A stretch of DNA of 64,000 nt from Stieleria neptunia (lineage in GTDB: Bacteria; Planctomycetota; Planctomycetia; Pirellulales; Pirellulaceae). The position numbers and the translations under genes are program-made. Below the pieces are notes generated by a model. It saw only the letters and a list, made by a program, of their open reading frames with translations. It did no database searches and had not been told where the DNA came from. Where the stretch lies: positions 124,001-188,000 of the forward strand of contig NZ_CP037423.1 in assembly GCF_007754155.1 (NCBI RefSeq), written 5' to 3'. Of this stretch, positions 8,166-19,798 are shown piece by piece. The first letter of the stretch is position 1. Each line of letters starts with the position of its first letter.

Positions 8166-9137
8166 ATGACCGACCGAATCCTGTTTGCCTGCTTGGCATT
8201 GATTCCGACCTTCTGTCTCGTCGCCCCTACCCAAGCCGCCGACATCCAGATCACCGATGACGGCACCAAAGCGGTTGTCACCATCGACGGACAACCGTTT
8301 ACCGAATATCGATACAGCGGCTACGCCAAGCCGATCTTGTACCCGGTGTATGGTCCCGGACAAAAACCGATGACCCGCAACTACCCAATGGTCAAGGACG
8401 TCGACAACGAGGCCAGCGACCACCCGCACCATAAATCGATTTGGTACACGCACGACGAGGTCGGCGGCATTCGGTTCTGGATGGAAGACGCCGAAGGGAA
8501 AACAAACAAAGACGTCGGCACTCAGGTGCAAACCTCGCTGAAGATCGAAGGCAACAAGATCATCGCTCAGAATGATTGGAAGAGCTCCGACGGCGAGACG
8601 GTTTGCAGCGATCAACGCACGCTGACCTTTGGCGCCGACGGTGACGCCCGCACCATCGATTACGAAGTCACCTGGATCGCGTCTTCCGGTGACCTCGTCA
8701 TCGGCGACACCAAAGAAGGCACGATGGGCATGCGGACGCATCCGCGGCTGCGCTTGAAAGCCGATCCCAAGCGCGGCAATCACACCGCCGGCGGTCACTC
8801 GATCAACAGCGAAGGTGTCGAAGGAAAAGCGATGTGGGGCAAACGCGCCGCCTGGGTCGACTATTGGGGAGAGATCGAAGGCCAAATGACCGGCATCGCG
8901 ATGTTCGACCATCCCAGCAACCCGCGTCACCCGACGTGGTGGCACGCACGCGATTACGGACTCGTTGCGGCGAATCCCTTCGGCGTCAATCACTTCGAAA
9001 ACAAGCCCGACGGCACCGGCGACATGACGCTCAAGGCCGGCGAGACGATGACGTTTCGTTATCGATTCCTGTTCCACACCGGCGACGCCGAATCGGCCAA
9101 GGTCGCCCAGGCGTACAAGGCGTTCGCGCAGGAGTGA
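8166..9137 (+). CDS. Exported DUF6807 / PmoA-like family protein
   Basis: This encodes 323 residues from ATG 8166, starting with a signal peptide (MTDRILFACLALIPTFCLVA, cleavage near TQAAD). The mature part shows YPVYGPGQKPMTRNYPM, DHPHHKSIWYTHDEVGG and DHPSNPRHPTWWHARDYGL, typical of the DUF6807 family often annotated as methane oxygenase PmoA. These planctomycete proteins are not methane monooxygenase subunits. They have a galactose-mutarotase-like beta-sandwich and commonly occur near sugar-degradation genes, so a periplasmic carbohydrate-related role is likely. An upstream in-frame ATG at 8121 would delay the signal peptide and is less likely. No sugar-pathway neighbours are visible here. 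Confidence 0.8.
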   Translation: MTDRILFACLALIPTFCLVAPTQAADIQITDDGTKAVVTIDGQPFTEYRYSGYAKPILYPVYGPGQKPMTRNYPMVKDVDNEASDHPHHKSIWYTHDEVGGIRFWMEDAEGKTNKDVGTQVQTSLKIEGNKIIAQNDWKSSDGETVCSDQRTLTFGADGDARTIDYEVTWIASSGDLVIGDTKEGTMGMRTHPRLRLKADPKRGNHTAGGHSINSEGVEGKAMWGKRAAWVDYWGEIEGQMTGIAMFDHPSNPRHPTWWHARDYGLVAANPFGVNHFENKPDGTGDMTLKAGETMTFRYRFLFHTGDAESAKVAQAYKAFAQE

Positions 9138-9473
9138 GCGGCTGGAAACAATCGATCCCGGAGGGATCAAAGCAAGTAGCCGGAGGTAAGCGCAGCGACA
9201 CCTCCGGAAAGCTCGCCTGCGAAGTCCGTCGACCCCGGACGGGGTCGCAGCAACTCCGTCCGCCAGCGGCGACGGAGAGTGCGTCTCAAGTCGACCTGAT
9301 CGCGGTATCTGTTTACAGGAGCGGCCCACCGGGTTCGAGGGCCCTGACATGATTCGCTACGACACCCTCCGGGGTCGCGTCTCTCGTGCGCAAGATACCC
9401 GGAGGTGTCGCTTCGCTCACCTCCGGCTACGCGCTGCGACCCCGTTCGGAGTCCAGCCTCCGCCCTCCCAACA
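9138..9473. repeat. Convergent intergenic region with a 31-bp inverted repeat
   Basis: This lies between convergent ends of the DUF6807 gene and metG. The segment at 9177-9207 (tagccggaggtaagcgcagc...) recurs in inverted orientation at 9399-9429 (ccggaggtgtcgcttcgctc...) with about three mismatches. Each arm is itself a partial palindrome (ccggaggt/acctccgg). Other short GC-rich pieces (gaccccggacggggtcgc) add further hairpins. No gene is seen. Confidence 0.75.
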
Positions 9474-11519
9474 TCAATGCACGCGCTGTCCGGGCAGGGC
9501 GCCTTCGTCGGGCGAGAGCAGGAACACGTCTTCGCCGCCGGGGCCGCTGGCGCACACCATGCCTTCGCTCAACCCGAACCGCATCTTGCGCGGCTTTAGA
9601 TTGGCGACCATCACGACCAAACGCCCGACCAGACTCTCCGGCTCGTACGCCGCTTTGATGCCGGCGAACACCTGACGGGTCTCGTCGCCGCCCAGCCCCA
9701 GCGTCAACTTGAGCAACTTGTTCGCTTCCGGCACGTGCTCGGCCGTCAACACCCGCGCGACGCGAAAGTCGACTTTGACAAAGTCGTCGATCGTGATTTC
9801 GTCGGCGATCGGTTCGTCTTTGAGCGGCTGATCGGAATCGTCAAACGTCGGTCGATTCTCTTCGGCGGCTTCTGCGGCAGCGGCTTGTTTGCTCTCTTCA
9901 ATCATCTTTTGCAAATCCTCGGGTTGAATGCGTTCCATCATGCGTTGAAACTTCGCCACCGCTGTGCCCAACAGTGGCGTTTTACTTTGGTCCCACGACG
10001 TGATCGGCTCGCCGAGCAGCGCGTCGCATTTTTCGGCCAGCGTCGGCAACACGGGAGCCAGATAAATCGTCAGTTGTCGAAACAGGTTCAGTGCGACGGT
10101 GACCACATCGCGCAGTTCGTCTTGCCGCTCGGGATCTTTCTTCATCTCCCACGGCTTGGCGTGCTCGACGAAGGGGTTGGCGGCATCGGCCAGTTCCATG
10201 ATCAACCGCATCGCGCGGCTGTAGTCACCGAGTTCGTAGGCCTCGGCGATCGAATCACCGACCTTGGCGGCGTTTTCGAACAAACCCCCGTCGTCGGGAT
10301 AGGTTTCCGCCAGCCCGGTGTTTTTGGCAAACTTGCCGACCCGGCTGGCCAGATTGACGACCTTGCCGACCAGATCACTGTTGACCTTTTCAACGAACTC
10401 GTCGATGCCCAAATCCAAGTCCTCGACACGCTGTGTCAATTTGGTCGCGTAGAAATAACGCAAATAGTCCGGCTGGGAATGTTTGCGATAGGTTTCCGCG
10501 CTGATCAACGTTCCCGTCGACTTGCTCATTTTTTCGCCGCCGACGTTCAAGAATCCGTGGATGTGGACCTTGGTCGGCAACTGCAGGCCTGCGGTGTGCA
10601 ACATGCCCGGCCAGAACAACGTGTGGAAATACGTGATGTCTTTGCCGATGAAATGGTGAATCTCGGTCGACTCGCTGCGCCACCAATCGTCGAACGATTC
10701 CCCGTTGGCTGCACACCATTCCTTGGTGCTGGAAACGTAACCGATCGGCGCATCGAACCAGACGTACCAGTAGTTGCCCGGTGAGTCGGGGATCTCGAAA
10801 CCGAAATACGGCCCGGGCCGGCTGATGTCCCAGTCCCGCAGCTCCTTGTCTTCGGCCAAAAAGAAACCCTTCAAATAGTTGGCGGTTTCTTTTTGCAGCG
10901 CGTCCCCGTTGTCGATCCACTCGATCAGGAACGAACGCAGTTTTTCCAGGGTGACGAACAGGTGGACGGCCGAGCGGACTTCGGGCGTGGCACCGCTGAG
11001 CGTGCTTTTGGGATCGATCAAATCGATCGGAGAATACGTCGCCCCGCATTGGCAATTGTCCCCCGGCTGGTTCTTGTGGCCGCTGACCGGACAGGTTCCG
11101 CGGACAAAGCGATCGGCCAAAAAGGTCTCGGCTTCGGGGTCGTAAAGCTGTTGGATGCTCTTTTCGGTGACCAGATCGGCGTCGCGAAGGGCTTGCCAAA
11201 ACAGGTGGCACAGCTCGCGATTGGCGTCGCTGTTGGTGCTGCCGTAGTGGTCAAAGTTGACGTGGAAATCGGCGAAATCGCGTTGATGCTGAGCGCTCAT
11301 GTCGGCGATCAGTTCCTCTTCGCTGCGGCCTTCCTTTTTCGCACGGATCATGATCGCGGTGCCGTGCGTGTCGTCGGCACAGATGTAGACGCAGCGGTTG
11401 CCGATCAGACGCTGAAAACGCACCCAGATATCCGTTTGAATGTATTCCACCAGGTGACCGATGTGGATCGGCCCGTTGGCGTAGGGCAGGGCGCTGGTGA
11501 CCAAGATGCGTCGGGTCAT
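9474..11519 (-). CDS. metG: Methionyl-tRNA synthetase
   Basis: This encodes 681 residues from ATG at 11519, starting [20 protein letters not shown]. The class I signatures are HIGH (within [10 protein letters not shown]) and KMSKS (in EKMSKSTGT). The CP-domain zinc knuckle region is visible as CPVSGHK...CQCG. An anticodon-binding helical domain follows, and then a C-terminal EMAPII/Trbp111-type tRNA-binding domain from ~residue 580 ([20 protein letters not shown]). It charges tRNA-Met in the cytoplasm. The frame is open further upstream, but ATG 11519 gives the standard N-terminus. It is divergent from the thioredoxin-protease gene, with 257 bases between them. Confidence 0.95.
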   Translation of the reverse strand: MTRRILVTSALPYANGPIHIGHLVEYIQTDIWVRFQRLIGNRCVYICADDTHGTAIMIRAKKEGRSEEELIADMSAQHQRDFADFHVNFDHYGSTNSDANRELCHLFWQALRDADLVTEKSIQQLYDPEAETFLADRFVRGTCPVSGHKNQPGDNCQCGATYSPIDLIDPKSTLSGATPEVRSAVHLFVTLEKLRSFLIEWIDNGDALQKETANYLKGFFLAEDKELRDWDISRPGPYFGFEIPDSPGNYWYVWFDAPIGYVSSTKEWCAANGESFDDWWRSESTEIHHFIGKDITYFHTLFWPGMLHTAGLQLPTKVHIHGFLNVGGEKMSKSTGTLISAETYRKHSQPDYLRYFYATKLTQRVEDLDLGIDEFVEKVNSDLVGKVVNLASRVGKFAKNTGLAETYPDDGGLFENAAKVGDSIAEAYELGDYSRAMRLIMELADAANPFVEHAKPWEMKKDPERQDELRDVVTVALNLFRQLTIYLAPVLPTLAEKCDALLGEPITSWDQSKTPLLGTAVAKFQRMMERIQPEDLQKMIEESKQAAAAEAAEENRPTFDDSDQPLKDEPIADEITIDDFVKVDFRVARVLTAEHVPEANKLLKLTLGLGGDETRQVFAGIKAAYEPESLVGRLVVMVANLKPRKMRFGLSEGMVCASGPGGEDVFLLSPDEGALPGQRVH

Positions 11520-11776
11520 GATTTGAATAATGGGCGTGTCGAAACGGGGGGATTCAGGGGCGGATTGTACAGATCGTCGTGAAACACGTAATCCCGAATG
11601 TTTCACGGGGTTTCCCAGGGGGAAGGGTTCCGTTTGGGGTTGTCGCCCCGGCGGCCGATTTCGGAAAGTCCCTTTGTCGTCAGTTTGTCTCAAGTGAGAA
11701 CTCATTTGTGACGGGGGGCGACAACCATTCGGCCGAAGGATCGGCCGATCCGGGCACTTGTCTAGGGAGAGACACT
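11520..11776. promoter_or_regulatory. Divergent intergenic region with an 11-bp inverted repeat
   Basis: This lies between metG (minus) and the thioredoxin-protease gene (plus), so promoters for both should be here. The segment gttgtcgcccc (11639-11649) is matched by its complement ggggcgacaac (11715-11725), enclosing 65 bases. It could be an operator pair or an RNA stem. Part of it is open in frame with the downstream gene, which may instead start earlier. Confidence 0.3.
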
Positions 11777-13114
11777 TTGAACACGCATTTGTTCGGCCGG
11801 CTATACCCGGCCCTCGTTTCGGCGTTTTTACTTGCCACGGGCACCTCCGCCGCTGTGGACGGATCTCCGCCGGCCAACATGCTGCTCGCGTTCTCCTCGG
11901 ACCACTGCGGTCACTGTCAGGCGATGGGTCCGACGCTGCGGCAACTGGAGCGGAACGGAGCCGTGATTCGACACGTCAATGTCAGTTCCGAGCCTGAACT
12001 GGCGCGACGCCACGGCATTCGTCAAGTGCCGACCTATGTCGTCCTGTCGGTCGGCCGCGAATTGACGCGATTGGTCGGAACGCAGTCCGCGGAAAAACTC
12101 CAACAAGCCTTGGCGATTGATCCGGCCGGTCCGCTGTTTCAAACCAACGCCAATCTCCATCGCCAATCGGTCCTCAACGCACCCCAGACCCGCCTCGCCG
12201 GCACACGATCCGCTGCCATCGGCGACGCCCGTGGCGAAGCGATGCCCAGTCTGACGATGGCCGACGCCGTCCAGCGCGCCCGCGCCGCGACGGTGCGACT
12301 AAGGGTCCACGACGGCAACGGGTTCGGCGTCGGAACCGGAACGATCATTGATCGCCACGGTGACGAAGCCCTGGTGCTGACGTGCGGGCACCTGTTCCGT
12401 GAAACCAAACTGCAATCCAAAGTCGAAGTCCAATTGTTCGTCGCCGGGCAAGTCAAAACGGTCCCCGGCCAAGTCATCGACTACGATGCCGACAACCGTG
12501 ACATCGCACTGGTCGTGATGCGGCCGGGATTCGAAGTCCAACCGATCCAGATCGCCAACCCGGCCAACCCGCCGCAGAGCGGCCAAACGGCGTTCAGCTT
12601 CGGCTGCGACCACGGCGACGATCCCTCACGTCGCGACACCGCGATCACCGGGATCAACAAGTACAACCAACACGTGGGCGCCTCGAACATCGAAATCGCC
12701 GGCGCCCCGGTCGACGGACGCAGCGGCGGCGGGCTGTTTGACGCCATGGGCCAATTGATCGGTGTCTGCAACGCCGCCGACTACAAGGGCGATGTGGGAA
12801 TCTACACCGGACCGGGAAGCGTCAAATGGCAACTCGATCGCGTCCAGTTGGCACACCTCTACCAAACCCAGCCACCGGCTCCGCTGGCCGCGCCCGCGCA
12901 GCGACCCACCGGCAACCTCGGCCAGCCCCAGACGCGATTGGCCTCACTGGATGCCCCGCAATCGCACGCCGGTCAGGCTCATCCCAGCCAGCCTGCCGCG
13001 ACGGAAATGATCATCATCCTCCGCGATCCAAACGCTCCCGGCGGGCAACGCGTAATGAACATCCAGCAGCCGACCGCTGAACTGATGGAAGTGATCAGCC
13101 GCCACGCGCGGTAG
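11777..13114 (+). CDS. Exported thioredoxin-like / trypsin-like serine protease fusion
   Basis: This encodes 445 residues if the TTG at 11777 is used. That codon has agggaga seven bases upstream and is followed by a hydrophobic signal peptide ([19 protein letters not shown]). Residues ~30-120 are thioredoxin-like: [15 protein letters not shown] with a CGHC redox pair, and RQVPTYVVL with the cis-Pro. Residues ~170-345 are a trypsin-like protease: VLTCGHLF (His), NRDIALVVM (Asp) and GRSGGGLFD (Ser, although the usual GxSGGP reads RSGGG). The tail is Pro/Gln-rich. The protein is probably periplasmic or surface-attached. Starts further upstream in the same open frame (GTG 11579) would bury the signal peptide. 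The substrate is unknown. Confidence 0.75.
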   Translation: MNTHLFGRLYPALVSAFLLATGTSAAVDGSPPANMLLAFSSDHCGHCQAMGPTLRQLERNGAVIRHVNVSSEPELARRHGIRQVPTYVVLSVGRELTRLVGTQSAEKLQQALAIDPAGPLFQTNANLHRQSVLNAPQTRLAGTRSAAIGDARGEAMPSLTMADAVQRARAATVRLRVHDGNGFGVGTGTIIDRHGDEALVLTCGHLFRETKLQSKVEVQLFVAGQVKTVPGQVIDYDADNRDIALVVMRPGFEVQPIQIANPANPPQSGQTAFSFGCDHGDDPSRRDTAITGINKYNQHVGASNIEIAGAPVDGRSGGGLFDAMGQLIGVCNAADYKGDVGIYTGPGSVKWQLDRVQLAHLYQTQPPAPLAAPAQRPTGNLGQPQTRLASLDAPQSHAGQAHPSQPAATEMIIILRDPNAPGGQRVMNIQQPTAELMEVISRHAR

Positions 13115-13498
13115 TGAAGGTAGAACACGGCCCACGGATGGCAAAGCGTCCCCACGGATGTCACCCACGACGGTATCCGTGAGTGTTCTCAAGAACTCTG
13201 TCCCCCGGGAAACAAACCCGCGGTCATCTTCGACCCCGGACGGCAACGCGGTGAAGCCTTGTTCCCTGTGTTTCTTGAGGTTTTAGCGGCAGGGCGCGAG
13301 CCCTCCGGTTCGTCATCTTTGCCAAAACACCGGAGGGCTCGCGCCCTACCGCTACAAATGTCTCACAGCGCTGCCTGCAGGGATCAAACCGCTGTCGCTT
13401 CCCGCCGTCCATTCAACGATCCGAATTGACGCCGCACCCCTGTTTTGCCTACTGCACACGATGACATCGGTCCGGCGCCCTCTCCTCCACCACGCCTT
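13115..13498. repeat. Intergenic repeats: decayed 'ccacggatg' element and a long hairpin element
   Basis: Positions 13133-13184 carry cccacggatggcaaagcgtc and ccccacggatgtcacccacg, a diverged copy of the element present three times at 26.3-27.5 kb. Positions 13249-13371 carry a second element. Its 26-bp arms (13284-13309 and 13329-13354, tagcggcagggcgcgagccc... and complement, one or two mismatches) enclose a 19-base loop. The same element with its flanks recurs at 42083-42206. No gene is seen. Confidence 0.8.
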
Positions 13499-16048
13499 AT
13501 GAATGCTAGCAATCCGTTTCGACGCAGCTGTTTGCCGCTCGCTATAGCGTTGGCCTTCGTCGTGGCGAGCACTGAAGTGGTGCAGGGGCAAGTTGACGAG
13601 GGCGACGAGATCGTCGAACTGAATCTGTCCGGGACCGTCCGCGTCACGACCCTGTTGGACTTGATGAGCAAGCAGTTGGGGATCCGCTTTTTGCACGCCG
13701 CGGAGATTGCCCGCCGGGACGTGACGGTTTACACGCCGGCCAAACTGCCCAAGAAAGTCCTGCCCACGTTGTTGGGCAGCCTGCTTCGCGAAGCCAACCT
13801 GGCCGTCGTCGATTCCGAGGTACCGGGTTGGAAACGCGTTGTCGACATCGCCGACATCGTCAGCAGCGCGCCGGCCGGCGACGCCGCGGAAATCTCCCGT
13901 CGCAACGGCCCCGCCGCCGCGGTGACTCAGGTGTTGCCGATCAAACACATCGACGTCACCACGGCATCAACGTCGCTGAAACCTTTCCTCAGCAAGACGG
14001 GATCCAACATCGTCGCACTCGGCGAACAAGGCATCTTGATCGTGTCCGGTTATGCCGCCGACGTACGGTTGGTCGCGGAGTTGTTGGCGATGATCGATCG
14101 ACCCGACGCCGAGGGGACGATCGAGTTTTACCAGACGCGGCGTCGACCGCCATCGATGTTGATCGATCAATACCAAACGATCCAACCATCCGACACCACA
14201 ACGAAAGGCGTCTCGGACAAGAAACTGAAGTTGTTGGTTGACAAGACCGGCCGCCGCGTGGTCGTGGCGGGTCGCAAGGATTTGGTCGCTGCGGCGATCG
14301 GGCTGCTGGAACGCTTGGATTCCGGCACGGAGTTTTTGACTCGCGTTTATCGGTTGGAATACATCGGCGCGTCTCGACTGGACAATCTGATCAAAGGATT
14401 CGTTGAAACGTCTGGCGAGAGCAATCGGGGGACCGCGTCAAAGTCGATCGAAACGACGATCGATGAAGAAGGCAACCTGTTGGTGGTGCGTGCCGGCGCG
14501 GAGGTTCACCAGCAGATCGAAACATTGCTGAAGGAACTCGACCAACCGGTGGATTCCGACGAGAGTCCGATTCGGTTTTACAAGCTCAAAAACGCGACCG
14601 CGATGGATGTGCTTTATTCGTTGCTGGCGCTGCAAGAGGCCGCCGGCAGCGGCGTCGCCCAAGCCGGGGGTTTGGGCGCGGGAGCGTTTGGGACGCTCGG
14701 CGGCGCGACCATGGGTGGAATCAGTCCCGCGATGGGTTTCGGCGGCAATCCGATGGGAGCCGCGGGAGGCGGCGCGAACAACCTGTTTCAAGGCGGGCGA
14801 TCACGTGCGCGGCAACGACTCGACGAACTCGGCGGCGGATCGTTCGGCGTGGCGGGTCAAAATTTGAGCAACAACATGACTACCAGCCGCGTCCCCAACC
14901 AGAACGCCGCACTCGGTTCGGTCGCCGGATTCGGCGCCGGCGGGTTCGGCATGGGCGGGTATGGCGCTGGAGGAGGCGCCGCGGTGGCGACCTTGCCCGG
15001 TGGCGCCCGGGTGTCGGCCGACGTCGCGACCAACAGCTTGATCGTGTTCGCACCCTCAAACGTTCAGTCGTTGTATGAAAAACTGATTCGTTCACTCGAC
15101 CAGCGTCGTCCGCAAGTGTTGATTCAAGCCGACATTCTGGCGATCGACACGAGTGACAATTTTTCGCTGGGGGTGGAGATCAGCGGCGGCGATCGGGAGG
15201 GATCCAAGCGGCTGTTCGAATTCACGTCGTTTGGACTCAGCGAAGTCGATCCGACCAACGGGGCGCTGACGATCAATCCAGCGCTGGGGTTCAACGGCGT
15301 CTTGGTGGACCCCGAAGTCGCCGACGTGATCGTTCAGGCGCTCAGCCGCCATACGCGCGGTCGCGTCTTGTCCTCGCCCAAGGTCTTGGTCAACGACAAC
15401 CAAACCGGAACGCTGAACAGCATTTCCAGCATCCCGTTCCAGGCATTCAGCCAGGGAGAAACGACCACACTGACGGGGCTGGGCGGCAACCAAGAAGCGG
15501 GCACGACGATTTCCGTCACGCCACACATCAACGAAGACGATCATCTGCAGTTGGAATTTGATGTCGAATTCAGCACGTTTATCGGTTCGACCGGCGGCGA
15601 CCTGCCGCCGCCGCGACAGATCGACCGGGTCGGCAGTGTCGTCACGATTCCCGATGGCAAAACGATCGTCGTGGGGGGGCTGAAGCGAACCCTCGAAGGC
15701 AATTCGTTCACCGGCGTCCCGTGGCTGGAAAAGATCCCCGTGATCCGGGAACTGACCAGTTTGCGCAGCGAAGAACAGACGACGACGTCATTCTTTTTGT
15801 TCATTCGGCCCAAGATCCTCCGCGATTCGCAATTCCGGGATTTGCAGTTCCTGTCCGACCTCGAAACCCAAGACGCCCAACTGCCGGCCGACTATCCTGT
15901 TAGTGGACCCTTGCTGGTTCCCTGTCCGACGCCCGCGGGATTGGACCCGATCGGATCGGAGCATTTGTCGTCACCGATGCAAGGGAGTGATCCGGTGGAG
16001 GAATACGAAGTGATCGGCCAGCCGCAGGTGGTCTACCCGTCGCCGTAA
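13499..16048 (+). CDS. gspD: Type II secretion system secretin GspD
   Basis: This encodes 849 residues from ATG 13499, with a signal peptide (MNASNPFRRSCLPLAIALAF). N-domains are repeated KH-like modules: LLDLMSKQLGIRFLH, VTQVLPIKHIDVTTASTSLK, RVYRLEYIGASRLDNLI and IRFYKLKNATAMDVLYSL. A Gly/Ala/Met-rich insert lies at ~400-520. The C-terminal secretin barrel has RVLSSPKVLVNDNQTGTL, TTISVTPHINEDDHLQLEFD and GKTIVVGGLKR. It forms the outer-membrane pore for folded proteins. It is the first gene of the secretion operon, and its stop overlaps the next start (TAATG). The large glycine-rich insert within the N-domains is unusual for a secretin. Confidence 0.92.
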   Translation: MNASNPFRRSCLPLAIALAFVVASTEVVQGQVDEGDEIVELNLSGTVRVTTLLDLMSKQLGIRFLHAAEIARRDVTVYTPAKLPKKVLPTLLGSLLREANLAVVDSEVPGWKRVVDIADIVSSAPAGDAAEISRRNGPAAAVTQVLPIKHIDVTTASTSLKPFLSKTGSNIVALGEQGILIVSGYAADVRLVAELLAMIDRPDAEGTIEFYQTRRRPPSMLIDQYQTIQPSDTTTKGVSDKKLKLLVDKTGRRVVVAGRKDLVAAAIGLLERLDSGTEFLTRVYRLEYIGASRLDNLIKGFVETSGESNRGTASKSIETTIDEEGNLLVVRAGAEVHQQIETLLKELDQPVDSDESPIRFYKLKNATAMDVLYSLLALQEAAGSGVAQAGGLGAGAFGTLGGATMGGISPAMGFGGNPMGAAGGGANNLFQGGRSRARQRLDELGGGSFGVAGQNLSNNMTTSRVPNQNAALGSVAGFGAGGFGMGGYGAGGGAAVATLPGGARVSADVATNSLIVFAPSNVQSLYEKLIRSLDQRRPQVLIQADILAIDTSDNFSLGVEISGGDREGSKRLFEFTSFGLSEVDPTNGALTINPALGFNGVLVDPEVADVIVQALSRHTRGRVLSSPKVLVNDNQTGTLNSISSIPFQAFSQGETTTLTGLGGNQEAGTTISVTPHINEDDHLQLEFDVEFSTFIGSTGGDLPPPRQIDRVGSVVTIPDGKTIVVGGLKRTLEGNSFTGVPWLEKIPVIRELTSLRSEEQTTTSFFLFIRPKILRDSQFRDLQFLSDLETQDAQLPADYPVSGPLLVPCPTPAGLDPIGSEHLSSPMQGSDPVEEYEVIGQPQVVYPSP

Positions 16049-16293
16049 TGAATGCCATGAGTGATCACGAATCTGCCGCCGAAGCCTATCGCCGCAAGAT
16101 GGCCTGGCGGCGAACCCCCGAAGAGAACATGCGTTTGTTTGTCCAGTTGCAGCGGCAAGCGTTCGAAGTCTTGGAAGCGTCTCCCGAAGCCATGGATCAC
16201 TTCATCCGACGAAACCATCGCAAGCGAAGGCAATCGGAGGTGGACAAACTGCTTCGACGTCACGGGATCACTCACCCCTCCCCGTCTCCATGA
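16048..16293 (+). CDS. Small charged protein, probable partner of the following nucleotidyltransferase remnant
   Basis: This encodes 81 residues, highly charged, with no signal or membrane segment. The centre reads KMAWRRTPEENMRLFVQLQR and the end IRRNHRKRRQSEVDKLLRRH. The start overlaps the gspD stop (TAATG); a second ATG at 16057 is possible. It is not a secretion component that I know. The pattern resembles short (~80-residue) proteins found directly upstream of AbiEii-like nucleotidyltransferases in planctomycetes and other bacteria, which fits the next gene. That identification is from remembered motif patterns and needs a database search. Confidence 0.6.
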   Translation: MNAMSDHESAAEAYRRKMAWRRTPEENMRLFVQLQRQAFEVLEASPEAMDHFIRRNHRKRRQSEVDKLLRRHGITHPSPSP

Positions 16294-16453
16294 CCGCCCG
16301 CCCGTTCGCCCTGATCGAGTTGCTGCTCGCACATTCGGTACCGTTGGTCATCATCGGAGGACACGTTTCATTGCGTCTGTTGCGCAAAATGAAGCAAGCG
16401 TCGGGACGTGGCAAAGATTTGATGGACCTTGAAAACCTGCCGACGGAAGCGAC

Positions 16454-16457
<4 letters not shown>
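16290..16457 (+). CDS. 55-residue ORF: nucleotidyltransferase-like remnant with internal deletion
   Basis: This short frame has ATGA overlaps with both neighbours (start 16290 over the previous stop; stop 16455-16457 over the gspE start). The N-terminal part, ALIELLLAHSVPLVIIGGH, matches the start of MNT/AbiEii-like nucleotidyltransferases, which normally continue into a HG...T.D.D catalytic block. Instead the frame goes directly into VSLRLLRKMKQASGRGKDLM followed by DLENLP, which looks like the C-terminus of the same proteins. About 100-130 residues, including the catalytic Asp pair, would therefore be missing in frame. It cannot be an active nucleotidyltransferase. It may survive because it keeps gspE translationally coupled. 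The alternative is an unrelated small membrane-associated protein. Confidence 0.6.
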
Positions 16458-18090
<1,633 letters not shown>

Positions 18091-18094
<4 letters not shown>

Positions 18095-19305
18095 GCCCGA
18101 TGGCTGTCTTTTCCTATTCCGGTATCGACGCGGCTCGCAAATCCGTCCAGGGAACGGTCAGCGCCGATACCGCGCGGGAAGCCCGTGATTCGCTGCGTGG
18201 CCGCGGCATTCACGTGCGCAAGATCTCCGCCTGCAAACACCGCGAATCGAAGTTCCGTCTGCCGCGGTTTTCGTTGATCGGATCGAAGAGTCATTGGGCG
18301 ACCGCCGTGTCGGAGTTGTCGATGCTGTTGCACGCCGGCATTCCGATGCTCGATGCGCTTGATACGATCGTCGAGCAGAATCACGGGGCATTTCGCGCGG
18401 CGTTGCTGGCCGTCCGCGATCGAGTCGCTGCGGGGGAATCGTTTGCCCAGGCGCTCGGCGGCCGTCCCGATCTGTTCGACGAGGCCTCGGTGCAGATGGT
18501 CGAAGTCGGTGAAAACGCCGGGACGCTGGAGGAAGTGCTTTCACAGCTGGCCGAATTCAAACAACGCCAATCCCAGTTCACCGATGCGGTCACGACCGCG
18601 CTGGTGTATCCGATCTTTTTGGTTTGCTTTGGAACCGCGGCCGGGGTGTTTTTGATGACCAGTGTCTTGCCGCCCCTGCTGGAAAACTTGGAAGAGACCC
18701 TCGACGAACTTCCGTTTCCGACGCGGGTTGCCAAGGCGCTCAGCAGTCTACTGGTCGACAATCGCTGGTTCTGGATCATGGGGCTGGTCGCTGGCGTGGT
18801 CGCGTTGACGCTGGCCTTTCAAAGCCGACGGGGCAGGCAGGTGTTTGATCGACTGGTGTTGCGCGTGCCGATTCTCGGTCCGATGCTGGTCAAACAAGGT
18901 GTGTCCCGGATCGCGATGATCATCGGAACGCTCTCGCGTAGCGGTGTCGAATTGACGCGTGCGTTCGATCTGGCCGAGCGTTCGACCCGCAACACCGTGT
19001 TCCGATCGGCGCTGCATGAATGCGGCAGCCGGATTTCCGCCGGCGAAGAGCTTGCCGATGCCTTGCAACGCAGTGGTGCGTTTCCCCCGCTGGCGGTGCG
19101 GGTGTTCTCCATCGGCCAGGAGTCGGGAAAACTCGACGAGATGCTCTTCCGTCTCGCCGAAGACTATGATGAACAAGTCAAAACGGCGTCGGCACGACTG
19201 ACCTCGTTGATCGAACCGGTCCTGATCCTTGTCTTGGCCGCCATGGTTGGATTTTTGTTGTTGGCCACGATCCTTCCGATTCTGGAGGCTGGAAATGTTT
19301 TGTGA
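18091..19305 (+). CDS. gspF: Type II secretion inner-membrane platform protein GspF
   Basis: This encodes 404 residues. It has two repeated T2SSF domains (WATAVSELSMLLHAGIPMLD... and ISRIAMIIGTLSRSGVELTR...). The three membrane spans of the family lie at ~172-195, ~225-245 and ~375-398 (LVLAAMVGFLLLATILPI). The N-terminus (FSYSGIDAARKSVQGTVSAD) is the usual cytoplasmic start. GTG 18091 overlaps the gspE stop; an ATG nine bases later is an alternative. It anchors GspE and the pseudopilus assembly site. Ninety-four bases separate it from gspG, a looser junction than elsewhere in the operon. Confidence 0.95.
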
Positions 19306-19399
19306 GCGACGATTGCCCTCTCAAACGAGTTCATTACATCAGCCTTTTCGCATCAACCTAAAGAGCAACCCTCCCCCTGGGAGGGTGATTTCCGGCAAC

Positions 19400-19798
19400 A
19401 TGAAACGACGCGGATTCTCACTCGTCGAGTTGATCGTGGTGATGGTGATCCTGGGCATGTTGGCCGGACTGGTCGCCGTTCGCACGCGTGGCTATTTGAT
19501 CAACTCGCGCAAGAACGCGGTCAAAGCAGAGATCGCGACGATCATCAACGCGCTGGAAACGTTTCGCATTGATCAGGGACGTTATCCGACCGAAGACGAA
19601 GGACTGGAGATTTTAAAAGAAGAGACCGAGACCTGGCCCGAAGGTTTCTTGACCAAGATGCCCGTCGATCCTTGGAAGAACCCGTATCTTTACTTCGTCG
19701 GCGAAGAAGGCGTCGAAGTGGTCAGCTTGGGCGCCGATGGACGTGAGGGAGGCGACGGAGAGGACGCCGATTTCTCCAGCACGATGTTGGAAGAATGA
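19400..19798 (+). CDS. gspG: Major pseudopilin GspG
   Basis: This encodes 132 residues from ATG 19400. The prepilin leader is short and ideal (MKRRGFSLVELIVVMVILGM), with cleavage before Phe and Glu at mature position 5. The C-terminal part has the GspG pattern KMPVDPWKNPYLYF and SLGADGREGGDGEDADFSS, which includes the family's calcium-binding acidic region. The frame is open upstream to 19229, but that part overlaps gspF and lacks pilin features. The stop overlaps the gspH start (ATGA). A prepilin peptidase is needed for processing; none is encoded in this window. Confidence 0.95.
   Translation: MKRRGFSLVELIVVMVILGMLAGLVAVRTRGYLINSRKNAVKAEIATIINALETFRIDQGRYPTEDEGLEILKEETETWPEGFLTKMPVDPWKNPYLYFVGEEGVEVVSLGADGREGGDGEDADFSSTMLEE

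Noticed and set aside
7057..8260. Several overlapping open frames of 190-372 codons on both strands
   Set aside because: They run through the 141-bp tandem repeats. Their peptides are the repeat translated in different frames, with no family motifs.
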